Source of the DNA: Synchiropus splendidus
Lineage: Eukaryota > Chordata > Actinopteri > Syngnathiformes > Callionymidae
Reading direction: 5' to 3'
Length of the DNA: 64,000 bases
Assembly (NCBI RefSeq): GCF_027744825.2
Contig: NC_071340.1
Coordinates: 503,501-567,500, forward strand
Position numbers and translations under genes: made by a program. The notes below the pieces were generated by a model, which saw nothing but the letters and a program-made list of their open reading frames with translations, had not been told where the DNA came from and searched no databases. Below are positions 63,501-64,000 of this stretch, piece by piece (position 1 is the first letter of the stretch; every line of letters begins with the position of its first letter).

Positions 63501-63732
63501 CCTTATCTCAGGCTGAAAAGCGTTTTTACGCATTGTGCCATAACTTTTCAGGGAAGCTTCAGAACATGAAATTTTAAGCTCCCACTATAGCAGAAAGGGT
63601 CTTTCTAGTAGGTGCACATCAAATCTAAGCTCTCTGAAGTGTTTTTCGAAAGTTATCAACACTTTTATGTTTGGCGTTCCGAAACCCACCTTATCTCAGG
63701 CTGAAAAGCGTTTTTGTGCATTGTGCCATAAC
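60537..63732. repeat. 17-monomer module B+ to Cx, fourth copy (3,196 bp)
   Basis: The order B+, C, D+, C, At, F, A2, B+, C, B, Ag, B+, Cc, B, A, B+, Cx matches 27637..30832, 41737..44932 and 46061..49256. It is the most repeated large unit in the right-hand domain. Its length equals that of the 17-monomer repeat in the first domain, but the class order is different. Confidence 0.88.
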
Positions 63733-64000
63733 TTTTCAGGGAAGCTTCAGAACATGAAATTTTAACCTCCCACTATAGCAGAAAGGGTCTTTCTAGTAGT
63801 TGCACATCAAATCTAAACTGTCTGAAGTGTTTTTCCAAAGTTATCAACACTTTTATGTTTGGCGTTCCGAAACCCACCTTATCTCAGGCTGAAAAGCGTT
63901 TTTGTGCATTGTGCCATAACTTTTCAGGGAAGCTTCAGAACATGAAATTTTAACCTCCCACTATAGCAGAAAGGGTCTTTCTAGTAGTTGCACATCAAAT
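63733..64000. repeat. E unit and truncated monomer at the window edge
   Basis: One E unit (63733..63920) is followed by 80 bases of a unit cut by the window end. From the order in the three other copies, the partial unit should be E*, but its diagnostic p83 lies just beyond the edge, so this cannot be confirmed. Confidence 0.85.

Larger units (their letters stand above)
1..64000. repeat. 188-bp satellite DNA array, 340 full monomers plus partial
   Basis: The entire window is head-to-tail copies of one 188-bp unit in a single orientation. Unit starts fall at 1, 189, 377 and so on to 63921, and 340 x 188 is exactly 63920, so no net indel has accumulated. A counted monomer has 73 G+C of 188 (about 39%) and three CpGs. 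Each unit has one HindIII site at p10-15 inside an 8-bp palindrome (p9-16 or shorter). The classes differ from one another at only about 1-8 of 188 positions. Both ends of the window lie inside the array, so the true array is longer. Known satellites with higher-order structure are usually centromeric or pericentromeric; that location is inferred here. I do not recognise the family. HindIII-cut satellites of similar length are reported in several vertebrates, which is not enough for assignment. Confidence 0.98.

Noticed and set aside
1..64000. CRISPR array
   Set aside because: The unit is 188 bp with no unique spacers; the entire unit is repeated.
1..64000. Coding repeat protein
   Set aside because: 188 is not a multiple of three, so the frame shifts each unit, and stops occur in all frames within three units.
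1..64000. Embedded transposon or retroelement insertion
   Set aside because: The 188-bp phase is unbroken from end to end, leaving no room for inserted sequence or target-site duplications.
1..64000. Named species or published satellite family
   Set aside because: HindIII satellites near this size are known in several vertebrates, but I could not match the sequence from memory; a database search of the monomer would decide it.

Overview
The whole 64 kb window is one uninterrupted array of a 188-bp tandem satellite repeat. It contains no gene, RNA gene, transposon, CRISPR array or unique sequence that I can support. With position 1 as base 1 of the monomer, every unit I read begins at 188k+1. 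There are 340 complete monomers (1..63920) and an 80-base partial copy (63921..64000), and both window edges cut the array. I saw no net insertion or deletion in any of the 340 units; variation is by base substitution. Monomers are about 39% GC and about 95-100% identical to each other. Each carries one HindIII site (p10-15; 'p' means position within the monomer).

The organisation (long array, higher-order repeats, unit near nucleosome-repeat length) indicates a eukaryotic nuclear genome, probably a centromeric or pericentromeric block. The species cannot be named from the sequence. It is not human alpha satellite by length or sequence, and no canonical CENP-B box is present. A reading frame shifts at each unit because 188 is not a multiple of 3, and stops occur in every frame, so the array cannot encode a repeat protein.

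I classified every monomer by diagnostic bases. A: p9 G, p68 T, p85 G, p88 G, p104 A. B: p9 A, p85 A, p104 C. C: p9 G, p68 G, p85 G, p88 C, p104 G. D: B-like with p54 T, p113 T, usually p164 A. E: B-like with p9 G. F: p9 A, p85 G, p88 C, p104 C. G: p9 A, p85 A, p104 A, ending AC. A '+' means p172-173 is AC instead of GT. Sub-variants: A2 (A with p9 A), Ag (p68 G), At (p35 T), Bc (p54 C), Bg (p104 G), Ca (p89 A), Cc (p104 C), Cx (p34 G), E* (p83 C).

Layout: 1..9588 holds three copies of a 16-18-monomer higher-order repeat (about 3.2 kb). From 9589 to about 21432 is a more scrambled zone with local 2-, 4- and 12-monomer duplications and a 10-monomer block repeated 17 monomers away. From about 21433 to the end is a mosaic of much larger repeats, including 49-monomer (9,212 bp), 31-monomer (5,828 bp), 26-monomer (4,888 bp), 23-monomer (4,324 bp, tandem) and 9-monomer (1,692 bp, tandem) duplications. 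Copy offsets of 98-109 monomers (18.4-20.5 kb) suggest a third level of periodicity. Several monomers are chimeras whose breakpoints can be bracketed. One two-monomer segment at 54145..54520 carries rare marks otherwise seen only at 6205..6580, 47,940 bp away.

The main interest is the array's evolution: nested duplication, exact length conservation, and repeated fusion of neighbouring monomers. All class calls were made by eye and should be confirmed by alignment.
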